The position numbers and the translations under genes were made by a program. Positions 26,647 through 35,952 of a DNA stretch of 64,000 nucleotides are shown piece by piece. Numbering within the stretch: position 1 is the first letter of the stretch; each line of letters opens with the position of its first letter. This stretch comes from an uncultured Pseudomonadota bacterium (GTDB lineage: Bacteria > Pseudomonadota > Gammaproteobacteria > Burkholderiales > JALYOK01). The DNA is taken from positions 186,001 through 250,000 of the forward strand of contig CADEHE010000003.1 of NCBI GenBank assembly GCA_902826775.1. Direction: 5' to 3'. The notes under the pieces are model-generated. The model had not been told where the DNA came from, ran no database searches, and saw only the letters and a program-made list of their open reading frames with translations.

Positions 26647-27405
26647 GTGACGCTTGCTCAAACCCGCCAAAGACGTGCATCATCACGCCATGCAAAGTCA
26701 ATCCCAAGCCACGCCGTGTGGGCAATAGTTCCGCTTAAGTCGCCGGACAACGCCAAATCGCGCTTGGCGCGGGTGCTTGCCCCGCCGGCGCGGCGCTCGC
26801 TGTTTTTTGCCATGGCGGAACAAGTGTTGCACGCGCTCGCCGCAACTCCAGGCATAGGGCGGATTCTGGTGGTCACCTCGAGCCCGGAAGTTGAGCACTT
26901 CGCCGGCACTCACGGGGTCCATGTTCTTCACCAAGCGCAAGACGCCGGAACGGCGCACGCATGCCGCTTCGCCCTCGGCAGCGGCCTGCTCGAGGCACAG
27001 GCGCCCGTGCTGTTCGTCTCCGGCGATCTGCCGCTCGCGTCGAGCAGCGAATTCGGGGCGCTGCTGCGCCGAGCGCAGTCGGTGCCATCGACCCCTTCGA
27101 TCGTCGTTGCGCCCGACCGCCACCGCCAAGGCACCAACGCATTGTGGTGCTCGGGCACCAATGTCGTAACGCCGAGTTTTGGAACCGGGAGCTTCGCCCG
27201 CCACATTGAGCAAGCGCACGCCACCGGCGTCGCAGTAGCGATCCATGAGGCAACCGATTTGGCGCTGGATATCGATGAGCCTGCCGATCTGCGATACCTG
27301 CGCGAAGTGCTTACCGCCGTGCGCGGGCGCTCGGCGGCGCATCGGGCGGCTGCGCCAAACTGGAATCGTTGGCTGGAAGCGATCGAACCCGTCACGACCG
27401 CATGA
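26647..27405 (+). CDS. cofC: CofC/FbiD-type guanylyltransferase of F420 biosynthesis
   Basis: CofC activates 2-phospholactate (or phosphoenolpyruvate or 3-phosphoglycerate in other lineages) with GTP to make the side-chain precursor of coenzyme F420. Family blocks are VWAIVPLKSPDNAKSRLA, VLFVSGDLPL and VVAPDRHRQGTNAL, and the DIDEPADLRYL segment near the end. The frame opens with GTG at 26647 (252 residues), but the family usually begins at the WAIVPLKS strand, so the GTG at 26716 (229 residues) is an equal candidate. The stop overlaps the cofGH start (ATGA), which argues for coupled translation. The acceptor substrate cannot be read from sequence. Confidence 0.87.
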   Translation: MTLAQTRQRRASSRHAKSIPSHAVWAIVPLKSPDNAKSRLARVLAPPARRSLFFAMAEQVLHALAATPGIGRILVVTSSPEVEHFAGTHGVHVLHQAQDAGTAHACRFALGSGLLEAQAPVLFVSGDLPLASSSEFGALLRRAQSVPSTPSIVVAPDRHRQGTNALWCSGTNVVTPSFGTGSFARHIEQAHATGVAVAIHEATDLALDIDEPADLRYLREVLTAVRGRSAAHRAAAPNWNRWLEAIEPVTTA

Positions 27406-29810
27406 GCGCGCGCATCGACCACTCCGCAGCTGACACTGCTCTGGCGCAGGAACTCACCGCAATCGACTGGCGCGCCCTGGCACCACAAGCGCGCGCCTTG
27501 CGCGATGCCGGCTGGGGTTCGCGCATCACTTACTCGCGCAAGGTCTTTGTCCCGCTCACGCAACTGTGCCGCGACGTGTGCCACTACTGCACCTTTGCCA
27601 AAGCCCCGCGCAAACTGCCGCACGCTTTCTTGTCACCCGATGCCGTGCTTGACATCGCGCGCCGCGGCGCAGAAGCGGGCTGCAAAGAGGTGCTGTTCAC
27701 GCTCGGCGACAAACCGGAACTGCGCTACGCAGCGGCACGCACGGCGCTGGCCGGACTCGGACACGACTCGACTTTGTCTTACCTGGAAGAAGTCGCGCGC
27801 CGGGTAGTGCAAGAAACCGGCTTGCTGCCCCACCTCAATCCCGGACTGATGCAGACTGCCGATTACGCGCGCCTGCGCAAGGTCGCGCCGTCGATGGGCA
27901 TCATGCTGGAAACCGCCGCCGAGCGGTTGAGCCAGCGCGGCGGACCGCACTTCGGTTCACCCGACAAATTGCCCGCGCGCCGCCTGGAAGCGCTGCGCCT
28001 AGCGGGCGAAGCGCGCGTGCCGACGACCACCGGAATATTGATCGGTATCGGCGAAACGCGCCGGGAACGCATCGAATCTTTGCTGGCGCTGCGCGACTTA
28101 TCGCGGCGCTACGGCCACATCCAAGAAATCATCATTCAGAACTTCCGCGCCAAGCCCGGCACCAAGATGGCCGCCGCGCCTGAGCCCGCGATGGACGAAT
28201 TGTGCTGGACTATCGCCGCCGCGCGCTTGTTGTTCGGCCCCGCCATGAGCATACAAGCGCCGCCGAATCTTTACAGCGGCGATCTCGTTGAACTGATCGA
28301 TGCCGGCATCAACGATTGGGGCGGCGTCTCGCCCGTCACACCGGATCACGTCAACCCGGAAGCACCTTGGCCGCACTTGGAGCGGCTCGCCGAACTGACC
28401 GACCGCGCCGGCTATGCCTTGGTCGAGCGGCTGACGGTGTATCCGCGCTTTATCGAACAACGTAGCGAATGGATCGACGCAGGCCTGCATCGTCAAGTAC
28501 TGCGCCTGAGCGATGGCGCCGGTTGGGCACGCCCTGGGCGCTGGACGGCCGGCTCTCCGGAACCGGCAAACGCCGACGACGAGCGCGACGTAGCGCTGGC
28601 CGGCATCGCTCCCGCCGTGCATTCGCCCATCGCCCATACGGTGCAGCGCGCGCTCGAAGGAAGTGAACTCACCGAGGCACAGATCGCCGACCTGTTCAGT
28701 GCGCGACGCGGTGATTTCGTGCGTCTCGCTAAAGCAGCGGACGAATTGCGCGCCGCCAGCATCGGCGCAACGGTCAGCTACGTTGTAACGCGCAATATCA
28801 ACTACACCAACATCTGCTTGCACAAATGCAGCTTCTGCGCCTTCTCCAAAGGCAAGACGCACGATGCGCTGCGCGGCCAGCCGTACATGGTGGAACTGGC
28901 AGAAATCGAACGGCGCGTGCGCGAGGCGTGGGCGCGCGGCGCCACCGAAGTGTGCATGCAGGGCGGCCTTCATCCAGCCTTCACCGGCGAGACCTATCTC
29001 AACATTCTGCGCGCAGCCAAACGCGCGGCACCGGACATTCACGTCCATGCGTTCTCGCCGCTGGAAGTCTCGCACGGCGCACAAACCCTCGGCTTGTCCG
29101 TCCCGGAGTTCTTGCAGGAATTGAAAGCCGCCGGCCTCGGCTCGCTGCCCGGCACGGCTGCGGAAATTTTGGACGACACCATCCGGCAAATCATCAGCCC
29201 GGAGAAACTCGGCAGCGAAGGCTGGCTGCGGGTGGTTGCATCGGCTCATGCCGCCGGCTTGCCCACCACGTCCACCATTATGTACGGCCACATTGAGGGC
29301 TACGCCCATTGGGCACGGCATCTGCAACATCTGCGCCGCTTGCAGCAGCAAACCGGCGGGATTACCGAATTCGTGCCGCTGCCGTTCGTGCACATGGAGG
29401 CCCCGATGTACTTGCGCGGCCAAGCCCGCAAAGGCCCGACGCTGCGCGAAGCGGTGCTGATGCACGCCGTGGCGCGGCTGGTGCTGCACCCGCACGTACG
29501 CAATATTCAAGTGTCGTGGACGAAGCTCGGCCCGCATTGGGCGCAGCAAGTACTGAATATGGGCGCCAACGACATGGGCGGCACTTTGATGAACGAATCG
29601 ATCAGCCGCGCAGCGGGCGCCGCGCATGGTCAGGAGTTGGCGCCGCCTGCGATGGAGTCATTGATTCGCGCCATCGGGCGCACGCCGCAACAGCGCACCA
29701 CGCTCTACCAAGCCGTGGCGGCGGAACGTCATGGCGCGGCGCTAGCGGCACTGCCGCTGGCCGAACCGGTTAACGCGCGTGTGACATCGCGCACGTTGAG
29801 CATCGCCTAG
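27402..29810 (+). CDS. cofGH: Fused CofG-CofH (FbiC), deazaflavin Fo synthase
   Basis: The 802-residue bifunctional radical-SAM enzyme makes the F420 chromophore Fo from a flavin-pathway pyrimidine and tyrosine. The first half is CofG, with the [4Fe-4S] triad CRDVCHYC (Cys56, 60, 63); the second is CofH, with CLHKCSFC (Cys472, 476, 479). Fusion in this order is known from actinobacteria as FbiC; archaea use separate proteins. Start at 27402 overlaps the cofC stop. CofD and CofE are not in the window and would have to be elsewhere for full F420. Confidence 0.94.
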   Translation: MSARIDHSAADTALAQELTAIDWRALAPQARALRDAGWGSRITYSRKVFVPLTQLCRDVCHYCTFAKAPRKLPHAFLSPDAVLDIARRGAEAGCKEVLFTLGDKPELRYAAARTALAGLGHDSTLSYLEEVARRVVQETGLLPHLNPGLMQTADYARLRKVAPSMGIMLETAAERLSQRGGPHFGSPDKLPARRLEALRLAGEARVPTTTGILIGIGETRRERIESLLALRDLSRRYGHIQEIIIQNFRAKPGTKMAAAPEPAMDELCWTIAAARLLFGPAMSIQAPPNLYSGDLVELIDAGINDWGGVSPVTPDHVNPEAPWPHLERLAELTDRAGYALVERLTVYPRFIEQRSEWIDAGLHRQVLRLSDGAGWARPGRWTAGSPEPANADDERDVALAGIAPAVHSPIAHTVQRALEGSELTEAQIADLFSARRGDFVRLAKAADELRAASIGATVSYVVTRNINYTNICLHKCSFCAFSKGKTHDALRGQPYMVELAEIERRVREAWARGATEVCMQGGLHPAFTGETYLNILRAAKRAAPDIHVHAFSPLEVSHGAQTLGLSVPEFLQELKAAGLGSLPGTAAEILDDTIRQIISPEKLGSEGWLRVVASAHAAGLPTTSTIMYGHIEGYAHWARHLQHLRRLQQQTGGITEFVPLPFVHMEAPMYLRGQARKGPTLREAVLMHAVARLVLHPHVRNIQVSWTKLGPHWAQQVLNMGANDMGGTLMNESISRAAGAAHGQELAPPAMESLIRAIGRTPQQRTTLYQAVAAERHGAALAALPLAEPVNARVTSRTLSIA

Positions 29811-29998
29811 CGACGCAATGCACGGATCGCTGTGCTGCGCCAGCTATTCTTTGGCAGTATCTTCTGAATATTGCGATGAATATTGGCATTTCAGAGTATT
29901 CTCTATAGAGTATTTCGTTCAACCGAGCGATCCCCCACGCCAGGTCAGTTGCATTAGACTTCGCTCGTGATCACCTGCCACCCAAGCAAGGCACGCTC

Positions 29999-32239
29999 AT
30001 GAACAGATGGCATCTAGTGCGCGCGTTGCTGTGTCTCAATCTGCTACTGCCATGGATGGGTGCAAGCGCCGGCGGCGGCACCGATTATTCGAACTGGAGC
30101 GCGGATCCCACTGTTTCCGGCCCCAACTTGCCGCCGGTCGGGCGCTCGCTGTTCGACCACCTGATCGCCCCTGGCGGCGCGGAAAAAAGCTACCGCATCC
30201 CGTTTCCGTTCTCCGCTCTGGTTGAGCGCATTCAAAGCGAACTCGGCAATACCGAATTCGCCGGCGGCACGCGCATGGCGATGATTCCAATGGGACGCTC
30301 GTTGCAACGCGTGGCTGCAGCGCCGGATTTCTTCAAGTATCCGCGCATCGTATTTGCCGTCACCGGCGAGCCGGCCGACAGCCACAGCAAGCCGGGCCTG
30401 CTGCTGAAAGACCGCCTCTACATCGGCTACGTCGAGAAAACCAATGTGCTTGAAGTCATCAGCTACAACGAAGCGGCCGGGCGCTACGAATTTCAGTTGG
30501 TCAAAGACTACCGCGCCGGCGCTCAGCCGCAGGTGTATTACGTCAATCGCGCCATCTGCATTGCGTGCCACCAAAATCACGCGCCAATATTTTCCAAGGC
30601 AGTGTGGAGCGAAACCAACGCCAACGGCCGCATGGCCGATTTGCTCGGGCAAGCGCGCAGCGATTTCTATGCGCAACACCCGCAGGCGAACATCGATTTC
30701 CCCGACGATATCGGCCAGTCCTCGATCCGCGCCAACGCGCTCGTCATGCAACAAGTGTTGTGGCAGCGGGGCTGCGAAATCTCGGGTGACGCCGTGAGAT
30801 CGCGCCGCTGCCGCGCGGCGGCCCTGGTCGGCATCATGCAGCAGGCGCTTTCCGGCGAAGCCGCATTCGCTACCGGGGCGCTCAACTATCAGGAGGACTT
30901 CGTTAGCACTTTCGCGGCCGTCTGGCGCCAGCGCTGGCCGCAGGGATTCAATATCGCGCAAGCGGAGTTGCCCGACCGCAGTCCGCTAGGCGGCTCGGCC
31001 AGCTACGGCGGCAACGGATCGGAAATCACCGTCAACGATTTCCTTGCCGCTGCCAACGTGCCCGCCGCACTCGATCCGCTCAACCCGCGCGCGCCGCGCG
31101 AGACATGGCGCTTTGCCGGCGCCCTCGATGCCTCGCGCGTCATTCAAGGCTGGACGCGCGCCTTCGCCGGCAGCGACTACCGCGCGCTCGACGCACAACT
31201 GCTGCAGCTCGGCCGCGCCGAGCACGTCCCCAGCACGCAGCATCAAGCCCCCTGCACTCTCAAGCCGAATCCGCACTCTTCCTACGCGCTGAAAATCGAG
31301 TGCAGCGGCGGCGACAACCCGGCCGCGCTTGAACTGCGCGGGCAACTCGCGCCCAACGGCAATGGCTTGGTCGACTGGGTGAACCTAGGACCAGGCGGGC
31401 AGCTGCGCGAAGCGCAATTCGAAGCGAGCGCCGCACAGCGCGAGGCTAACCAATATGTGCTGCATGGCGCGATCAAGCGCAAAGGCCTCACCGGGCGCGT
31501 CGCGAACGGACGCAGCATCGCGCAGGTGTGGTTGCGCTGGCCGGTGGGCGCCGGCGCCGATCTGCGGGCCGGCACGCAGGCACAGGTTCAAATCGCCGTA
31601 ATGGATGACTTCGCGCTGCTGCGCGGCGCGGTGGAAGCGCTGCTCGACGAGCAACCGGCACTATTCGACAGCGCTCCGCTGCAGCGCGCGTCCCTCATGC
31701 GGGCGGTGTTTGCCAAACTCGAACGCGGCAGCGACCCGAGTACCAAACTCGGCCGCACCGATTGGTGCTGCAGCGATAGCGCACAGCTGCCGCCCGCGAG
31801 GCTGGAATCAGTCGACGGCGGCAAGCACAATGCTGAGCTAAGCGAAGCCATGCGCTCGCTGTATCACAACTGCGCTGCTTGCCACTTAAGCGCGGAGCGC
31901 TTCCCGCCGAATTTTCTGGCTGGCAGCGAAGAGCAAGTCGAAGCCAATCTGCGCCATTGTGCCCCGCGCCTGCGGGTGCGCCTGAACGCCTGGAACCAAA
32001 CGCCCGAGCAGCGCGCCAAGAGCCCAATGCCGCCGCCGACTTTTCTGCCGGTGCTCGACACCACTGCCGAGCATTTCGCAGCAAGCGATGAGTTGAAGAG
32101 CTTGCGCAGCTACGTCGAAAGCTTGCTCAAGACTGAACAGCAGCCTAGCCAAGCTGATGAGTTGCTGAAATCCGGCTATGAGGCGCTGCCGAGTTGCTTG
32201 CCGCCGCAAACTCCCGCGCCGCGCCAAGCATCCAAATAG
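29999..32239 (+). CDS. Secreted protein with two haem c-binding motifs, unassigned family
   Basis: A 746-residue protein with a signal peptide (hydrophobic stretch to about residue 25, AGG after). Two CxxCH motifs are widely separated: CIACH near residue 187 and CAACH near 625, the second followed by a Met/Pro-rich region (AKSPMPPP) that could supply an axial Met. The long middle part matches nothing I recognise. It is presumably a periplasmic multi-domain cytochrome. Codon use is like the neighbours. The upstream 188 bases hold a direct repeat GAGTATT at 29894-29900 and 29908-29914 around the palindrome CTCTATAGAG, a possible control site. Confidence 0.65.
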   Translation: MNRWHLVRALLCLNLLLPWMGASAGGGTDYSNWSADPTVSGPNLPPVGRSLFDHLIAPGGAEKSYRIPFPFSALVERIQSELGNTEFAGGTRMAMIPMGRSLQRVAAAPDFFKYPRIVFAVTGEPADSHSKPGLLLKDRLYIGYVEKTNVLEVISYNEAAGRYEFQLVKDYRAGAQPQVYYVNRAICIACHQNHAPIFSKAVWSETNANGRMADLLGQARSDFYAQHPQANIDFPDDIGQSSIRANALVMQQVLWQRGCEISGDAVRSRRCRAAALVGIMQQALSGEAAFATGALNYQEDFVSTFAAVWRQRWPQGFNIAQAELPDRSPLGGSASYGGNGSEITVNDFLAAANVPAALDPLNPRAPRETWRFAGALDASRVIQGWTRAFAGSDYRALDAQLLQLGRAEHVPSTQHQAPCTLKPNPHSSYALKIECSGGDNPAALELRGQLAPNGNGLVDWVNLGPGGQLREAQFEASAAQREANQYVLHGAIKRKGLTGRVANGRSIAQVWLRWPVGAGADLRAGTQAQVQIAVMDDFALLRGAVEALLDEQPALFDSAPLQRASLMRAVFAKLERGSDPSTKLGRTDWCCSDSAQLPPARLESVDGGKHNAELSEAMRSLYHNCAACHLSAERFPPNFLAGSEEQVEANLRHCAPRLRVRLNAWNQTPEQRAKSPMPPPTFLPVLDTTAEHFAASDELKSLRSYVESLLKTEQQPSQADELLKSGYEALPSCLPPQTPAPRQASK

Positions 32240-32396
32240 GCCTTTGCGGGGCGACGCTTTAGTCGCGCGCGAGCGCGCATTGAGATAGATCAAACGGCCG
32301 CAGCGGCGCGCCGGGTAGAATTCCGGCGCGGCTGCATGTTGCTGTCAAACAATGCGGCAGCAGATCCGACTCGTCACCATCACAATAACCGTCCTT

Positions 32397-35300
32397 ATGC
32401 CCTCCTTGCAGCACTCTTCTCCTCTCACGCTTGGCTTTGGTCTGCAGTTCAACGATCTCTATGGGCAGCAAGGCCTACAGCGCGTGGACAGCGCTTTTCG
32501 CGCCGCACTTGCCGACGGGCAACGCGCATTGCTGCAACGCCTCGAATCCGCGCGCAACGACCCCGCCGCGCTGTCGGCTAAAGAAGAAGCCGATCTGCTC
32601 ATAGCGCTCGGGCCCGCGTTGGAGGCGTTCATCGTGCAATTGTTCGGCATCGAAGTTCACGCCACCGCACTGCGTACGAAACATACCGAACTGGCCCCAC
32701 TCTATAGTTGCAAGCGCCATTTCGTGCAGCGGCGTGTTTTAAAGGCAAGCGATCCGCAGTTAGCAGCCGCGGTTAACGGTGAGGAGCTTGCCCAGAAGTT
32801 GAGCACCCTCTTTGGGGAACCGTTCAGTGAGTTGGCATTCGCTCGGCACGTCGAGGCTTGGCAGCGCGATGAAGCCAACCACGCTGCGAATGTCGAACTT
32901 GCGCTGCAATATGCTGCATGGGCGCTGCATACCGAGGCCGGGCGGTCCAAGCATCGCAGCGGTGTGCTGTTCAAAGCGCCCGCAAAATTGCAGGCTGAGC
33001 ATTTGGTGCCGTTGGAGAGCACGACCTCACGCGGATTCATCGAGCATCAGGCGCATACACATAAACTGCGCACACGCCAAGGCTTCAAACTGACCGATGC
33101 CGGAACCGATTTGACCGGGGCGCTGGACGAAACCAACTACTGCATCTGGTGCCACCATCAAGGCAAAGACTCATGCTCCAAAGGTTTGCCGGAGCGCGCG
33201 GCGACCCCAGGCGCACGGGCGTTCAAGAAATCGCCGTTCGGCATTGCCTTGGCGGGCTGCCCGCTGGAAGAGCGCATCTCCGAGTTTCAAGAACTCAAGA
33301 CCAACGGCTACAGCATTGCCGCGCTCGCCACGATCTGTGTCGACAACCCGATGACCGCGGCAACGGGACATCGCATTTGCAACGACTGCATGAAGTCCTG
33401 CATCTACCAGAAGCAGGAGCCGGTCAACATCCCGCAAGCGGAAACGCGCACGCTAAAAGACGTGCTCGAACTGCCCTACGGTTTCGAAATCTACAGCTTG
33501 CTGACGCGCTGGAACCCACTCGATCTGCGCCGGCCACTGCCGAAGCAAGCGACCGGCCGACGCGTGCTAGTGGTCGGCATGGGTCCGGCCGGTTTCACGC
33601 TCGCGCATCATCTTCTGAACGACGGCCATAGCGTTGCGGCAATCGACGGACTGAAGATCGAGCCGCTACCAGCGGCGCTGAGCGGCATCGACGCCGACGG
33701 TTCGCGCACCCCGTTCGAACCGATCCGCGACGTAAACTCCATTTACGAAGCGCTCGACGAGCGCATCATGGCAGGTTTCGGCGGCGTGGCCGAATACGGC
33801 ATCACGGTGCGCTGGGACAAGAATTTTCTCAAGCTCATTCGCCTGCTGCTGGAACGTCGCAGCGGCTTCGCACTTTACGGCGGCGTGCGTTTCGGTGGCA
33901 CGATCCGTCTCGAGGATGCGTGGACTCTGGGCTTCGATCACATTGCGCTGTGCGCGGGCGCGGGCAAACCCACGATTCTCGACATTCCGAATGGCCTGGC
34001 GCGCGGGGTGCGCGCCGCCTCGGATTTCCTGATGGCGTTGCAGTTGACCGGCGCAGCGAAAGCCGACTCCATCGCCAACTTACAACTGCGCCTGCCCATT
34101 GTCGTCATCGGCGGTGGCTTGACCGCGATTGACACTGCAACGGAATCGCTCGCTTACTACGTGGTGCAAGTGGAGAAGTTTCTGCAGCGCTACGAGGTGC
34201 TCGCCGCTGCGCAAACAGAAGCGCTAGTGCGAGCCAAGTGGAATGCCGAAGAAGCAGCTATCGCGCAGGAGTTTCTCGAACACGCGCGCGCCATCCGTGC
34301 CGAACGCGCACAAGCCCAGCGCGAAGGCCGTGCCCCGCGTGTGCTGGATTTGATGAGGAGTTGGGGCGGCGTCACCATCGCTTACCGCAAGCGCTTGATC
34401 GACAGTCCTTCATACACGCTCAACCATGAAGAAGTTGCAAAGGCTCTTGAGGAGGGAATTGTCTTCGCAGAAGGTTTGACGCCGCAGCGCATCGACGTGG
34501 ACCAACACGCTCACGCCACCTCGATCACGTTTGCCGCGCAGCAGCGTGCCGATGATGGCACCTGGCACGATGGCGGCAGCGTAACGCTGCCAGCGCGCTG
34601 TGTGCTGGTCGCGGCAGGGACGCAGCCGAACACCGTTTTGGCACGCGAAGAGCCGCAGCACTTTCAGCTCGACGGGCGCTATTTTCAAGCGTGCGACGAG
34701 AACGGTACGCCGGTCAAACCGGAGTTCAGCAGCGCCAAGCCGACCACGCCGCAAGTGCTGCTCAGCCGGGCAGCGAACGGCCGCTGTGTCAGTTTCTTTG
34801 GCGATCTACATCCATCCTATTTCGGCAACGTGGTGAAGGCCATGGGTGGGGCCAAGCAAGGCTATCCGACAGTAAGCCGTGTGCTAGCGCAACTGCCGCC
34901 GACTCCCAACCAGGGCGAAACGCAATTCTTTGCCGTGCTGAACCATGCGTTGCGTGCCACCGTTGCGCGCGTCGAGCGCCTAACGCCGACCATAGTGGAA
35001 GTCGTAGTCAAAGCGCCGCTCGCAGCGCAACGCTTTGAGCCGGGTCAATTTTACCGGCTGCAGAATTTCGAGGTGAACGCGCCCCAGATCAATGGCACGC
35101 GTTTGGCAATGGAAGGCCTTGCGCTGACCGGCGCTTGGGTCGATCGCGAAGCCGGCTTGATTTCCACGATTGTGCTGGAAATGGGTGGATCGTCAAATCT
35201 CTGCGCGCGACTCCAACCGGGCGAACCCGTCGTGCTAATGGGTCCAACCGGGGCGCCAACCGAAATCCCCCGAAACGAAACCGTGCTGCTTGCCGGCGGC

Positions 35301-35924
35301 GGCCTCGGCAACGCCGTGCTATTTTCCATCGGCGCGGCGCTGCGCAAAGCCGGGTGCAAGGTGCTCTACTTTGCCGGCTACCGGCGAATTGCTGATCGCT
35401 ACAAAGTGGCAGACATCGAGCACGCATCGGACGCCATCATCTGGTGCTGCGACGAGCAGCCCGGTTTCGCGCCGGCGCGCGCGCAAGACAAAACTTACGT
35501 GGGCAACATCGTGCAGGCGATGCGCGCATATGCGGACGGCGCGCTTGGCGCGCAATCGATCCGCATGCCAGAAGTTGATCGCATCATCGCCATTGGCTCC
35601 GACGCCATGATGTCCGCGGTGGCGAAGGCGCGCCACACCGTCTTGCGCGATTGCTTGAAGACGGCTCATGTCGGCATCGGCTCGATCAACTCCCCGATGC
35701 AGTGCATGATGAAGGAAATCTGCGCGCAATGCCTGCAGCCGCACGTTGACCCGGCCACCGGCACGCGCAGCGTGGTGTTCTCTTGCTTCAATCAGGACCA
35801 GGAACTCGATCGCGTCGATTTCCCGGCGCTGGCCAACCGCCTGCGCCAAAATTCGACCCAGGAAAAGCTCACCGCACAGTGGATCGCGCACTGTCTCGCG
35901 CAACTGCCCGAGCGAGTATCATAA
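32397..35924 (+). CDS. Very large iron-sulfur flavoprotein, GltD-like plus PyrK-like domains
   Basis: The 1175-residue protein joins several redox modules. Residues about 245-350 carry Cys clusters (CIWCHHQGKDSC; CNDCMKSC) like the iron-sulfur N-terminus of glutamate synthase small subunit. A FAD site VVGMGPAG lies near residue 392 and an NAD(P) site VVIGGGLTAID near 570. From about 840 a ferredoxin-reductase-type domain follows (FEPGQFYRL; LLAGGGLGNAV near 964) ending in the PyrK-like Cys set MQCMMKEICAQC near 1102 and a later Cys. The first 240 residues are unrecognised. The start at 32397 is a choice; the frame is open to 32352. Substrate unknown. Confidence 0.72.
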   Translation: MPSLQHSSPLTLGFGLQFNDLYGQQGLQRVDSAFRAALADGQRALLQRLESARNDPAALSAKEEADLLIALGPALEAFIVQLFGIEVHATALRTKHTELAPLYSCKRHFVQRRVLKASDPQLAAAVNGEELAQKLSTLFGEPFSELAFARHVEAWQRDEANHAANVELALQYAAWALHTEAGRSKHRSGVLFKAPAKLQAEHLVPLESTTSRGFIEHQAHTHKLRTRQGFKLTDAGTDLTGALDETNYCIWCHHQGKDSCSKGLPERAATPGARAFKKSPFGIALAGCPLEERISEFQELKTNGYSIAALATICVDNPMTAATGHRICNDCMKSCIYQKQEPVNIPQAETRTLKDVLELPYGFEIYSLLTRWNPLDLRRPLPKQATGRRVLVVGMGPAGFTLAHHLLNDGHSVAAIDGLKIEPLPAALSGIDADGSRTPFEPIRDVNSIYEALDERIMAGFGGVAEYGITVRWDKNFLKLIRLLLERRSGFALYGGVRFGGTIRLEDAWTLGFDHIALCAGAGKPTILDIPNGLARGVRAASDFLMALQLTGAAKADSIANLQLRLPIVVIGGGLTAIDTATESLAYYVVQVEKFLQRYEVLAAAQTEALVRAKWNAEEAAIAQEFLEHARAIRAERAQAQREGRAPRVLDLMRSWGGVTIAYRKRLIDSPSYTLNHEEVAKALEEGIVFAEGLTPQRIDVDQHAHATSITFAAQQRADDGTWHDGGSVTLPARCVLVAAGTQPNTVLAREEPQHFQLDGRYFQACDENGTPVKPEFSSAKPTTPQVLLSRAANGRCVSFFGDLHPSYFGNVVKAMGGAKQGYPTVSRVLAQLPPTPNQGETQFFAVLNHALRATVARVERLTPTIVEVVVKAPLAAQRFEPGQFYRLQNFEVNAPQINGTRLAMEGLALTGAWVDREAGLISTIVLEMGGSSNLCARLQPGEPVVLMGPTGAPTEIPRNETVLLAGGGLGNAVLFSIGAALRKAGCKVLYFAGYRRIADRYKVADIEHASDAIIWCCDEQPGFAPARAQDKTYVGNIVQAMRAYADGALGAQSIRMPEVDRIIAIGSDAMMSAVAKARHTVLRDCLKTAHVGIGSINSPMQCMMKEICAQCLQPHVDPATGTRSVVFSCFNQDQELDRVDFPALANRLRQNSTQEKLTAQWIAHCLAQLPERVS

Positions 35925-35952
35925 GCAAACACTAGATTCGGAGGAACGTAAC

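Noticed and set aside
28098..29627. 509-codon open frame antisense to cofGH
   Set aside because: It lies wholly over a well-supported gene, has no recognisable motif, and long antisense frames are expected at this GC content.
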